A DNA stretch of 64,000 nt. It comes from Coccinella septempunctata (taxonomy: Eukaryota; Arthropoda; Insecta; Coleoptera; Coccinellidae). The notes below the pieces were generated by a model. The model searched no databases. It was not told where the DNA came from and saw only the letters and a list, made by a program, of their open reading frames with translations. The position numbers and the translations under genes are program-made. The stretch is taken from positions 47,232,116-47,296,115 of the forward strand of contig NC_058190.1 of assembly GCF_907165205.1 (NCBI RefSeq). Reading direction: 5' to 3'. How positions within the stretch are numbered: position 1 is the first letter of the stretch; the number at the start of each line of letters is the position of its first letter. Below, in pieces: positions 63,123-64,000 of this stretch.

Positions 63123-64000
63123 ACTACTTTTGGTCAGCTCTCTAGCAACTGAGTCAATTTAATATCAAGACAAGGGAATATAAATATAAGTGTAAGTAAC
63201 ATAAAATATACCTACATTATTACTTTTGGCATGAGTATTGGGCACGTGTAATATGAATCGAGCTAGTGTAGGTGTGAAAGAATATTGCCAGCGATATACT
63301 GATGCTGTCTTTGTGAATCTTGAATAATAATGAATGTGATTGATTTTGTGCAATAAATATTTTATCTAATGTTTTTCTTCACATTTAGGGATTTCTGAAA
63401 ATGTCATTCTATGCATTATATTTTTTCAAAAAGCTACTAAAGCTACTACTATGGTTCCATCGCCAAAAAAGGTAGCACTATGAGATTTTGCATATCATGA
63501 GACTCCTGTGCACTCCAGTGATTTTCTCATGATCGGATTCTGAAAAAGAAAATACTATTTTTAGGGCTGAAATTTAGGGCCTCTAACTCAGAAAGACAAA
63601 AACTGACTCTTATTTCGAGAATCTGTGACCAAATTATATTGAATTAATTTCGGGAGACTCTGTACATTTGGTGTCATAATATTTGACAGTTTTTTTAAGA
63701 AAAATCAAACCGCCAGAAAATTTACAATGTTTTTATGGGTATTTTAGGTGAAAATCACCATGACAAACTTCGAAGGACAATTTTAATTTATTCTCCCATC
63801 GATCATAACTTTTATAGTATAAATAAATCCACGGATGATTTCTTCTATACCTACTTTTTATAGTTATCTTATCAGATTTATGATCCTTAAAACATTATTC
63901 GAATAAATATACATAATGCCTCTCCTAATCAATAAAAAATAAAAGTTTTTATCGTTCATTGTTGCAGAGTTATAAAATGAGTATAAAATAAATTTTATTA

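Larger units (their letters stand above)
38007..64000 (+). other. dsx: doublesex intron 1 (open-ended, at least 26 kb)
   Basis: Begins at the GTGAGC donor after the DM exon. I find no sequence resembling the dsx oligomerisation domain or other dsx exons to the end of the window, and no other host gene. Large first introns are normal for dsx in insects. Between the individually listed repeats (38.4-39.3, 50.8-52.1, 53.8-55.9, 58.7-59.0 and 61.2-63.1 kb) the DNA is AT-rich with only short chance frames. That includes 39.3-50.8, 52.1-53.8, 55.9-58.7, 59.0-61.1 and 63.1-64.0 kb. Confidence 0.6.

Noticed and set aside
38007..64000. Search for the doublesex oligomerisation domain and sex-specific exons
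   Set aside because: No sequence resembling the conserved second domain was found in any frame I read, so the rest of dsx must lie beyond the window.
1..64000. tRNA, rRNA, CRISPR or bacterial operon features
   Set aside because: No A/B box pairs with cloverleaf potential, no rRNA-like blocks and no spaced identical repeats of CRISPR type were noticed; the window is eukaryotic. A tRNAscan or Rfam run would settle small RNAs.

Overview
This is an intron-rich, AT-rich nuclear segment of an insect genome. The two recognisable host genes are prospero and doublesex, and no prokaryotic or viral gene organisation is present. The protein sequences and the dense DNA-transposon load fit a holometabolous insect; a beetle is my best guess, but the window alone does not fix the species.

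Layout. 1-4.3 kb: intergenic DNA with a broken Tc1-like element (552-2002) and short TA-flanked inverted-repeat elements. 4.6-16.7 kb: prospero (pros) on the + strand, encoding the atypical homeodomain regulator of neural progenitor differentiation. Five coding segments give a protein of 928 aa (S form) or 953 aa (L form). The two forms arise from a nested U12/U2 twintron at 7214-7812. The 7-kb fourth intron (7968-14924) is full of repeats. 16.7-37.3 kb: intergenic, with a GC-richer island (17.6-18.5 kb), a composite satellite (25.2-27.9 kb), a nearly intact but dead mariner (29.95-31.2 kb), a young 5'-truncated LINE with a perfect 13-bp target-site duplication (33829-34994), and a tandem hammerhead-ribozyme-like repeat (36907-37062). 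37.58-38.0 kb: first coding exon of doublesex (dsx), with the whole DM zinc-binding domain. From 38.0 kb to the window end I see no further dsx exon, so this is most simply dsx intron 1. It carries a diverged inverted repeat with peptide relics, a TA-flanked 1.26-kb TIR element, a perfect 942-bp tandem duplication of mariner sequence, and a 1.96-kb element with 670-bp inverted arms.

The two genes lie about 21.6 kb apart on the same strand. As I recall, prospero and dsx are also neighbours at the mimicry locus of Papilio butterflies, so this may be old insect synteny. Observations most worth a second look: the fully readable pros twintron, the hammerhead-like dimer beside dsx, the mosaic satellite shared between a pros intron and the intergenic region, and the perfect duplication and large palindrome in the dsx intron.
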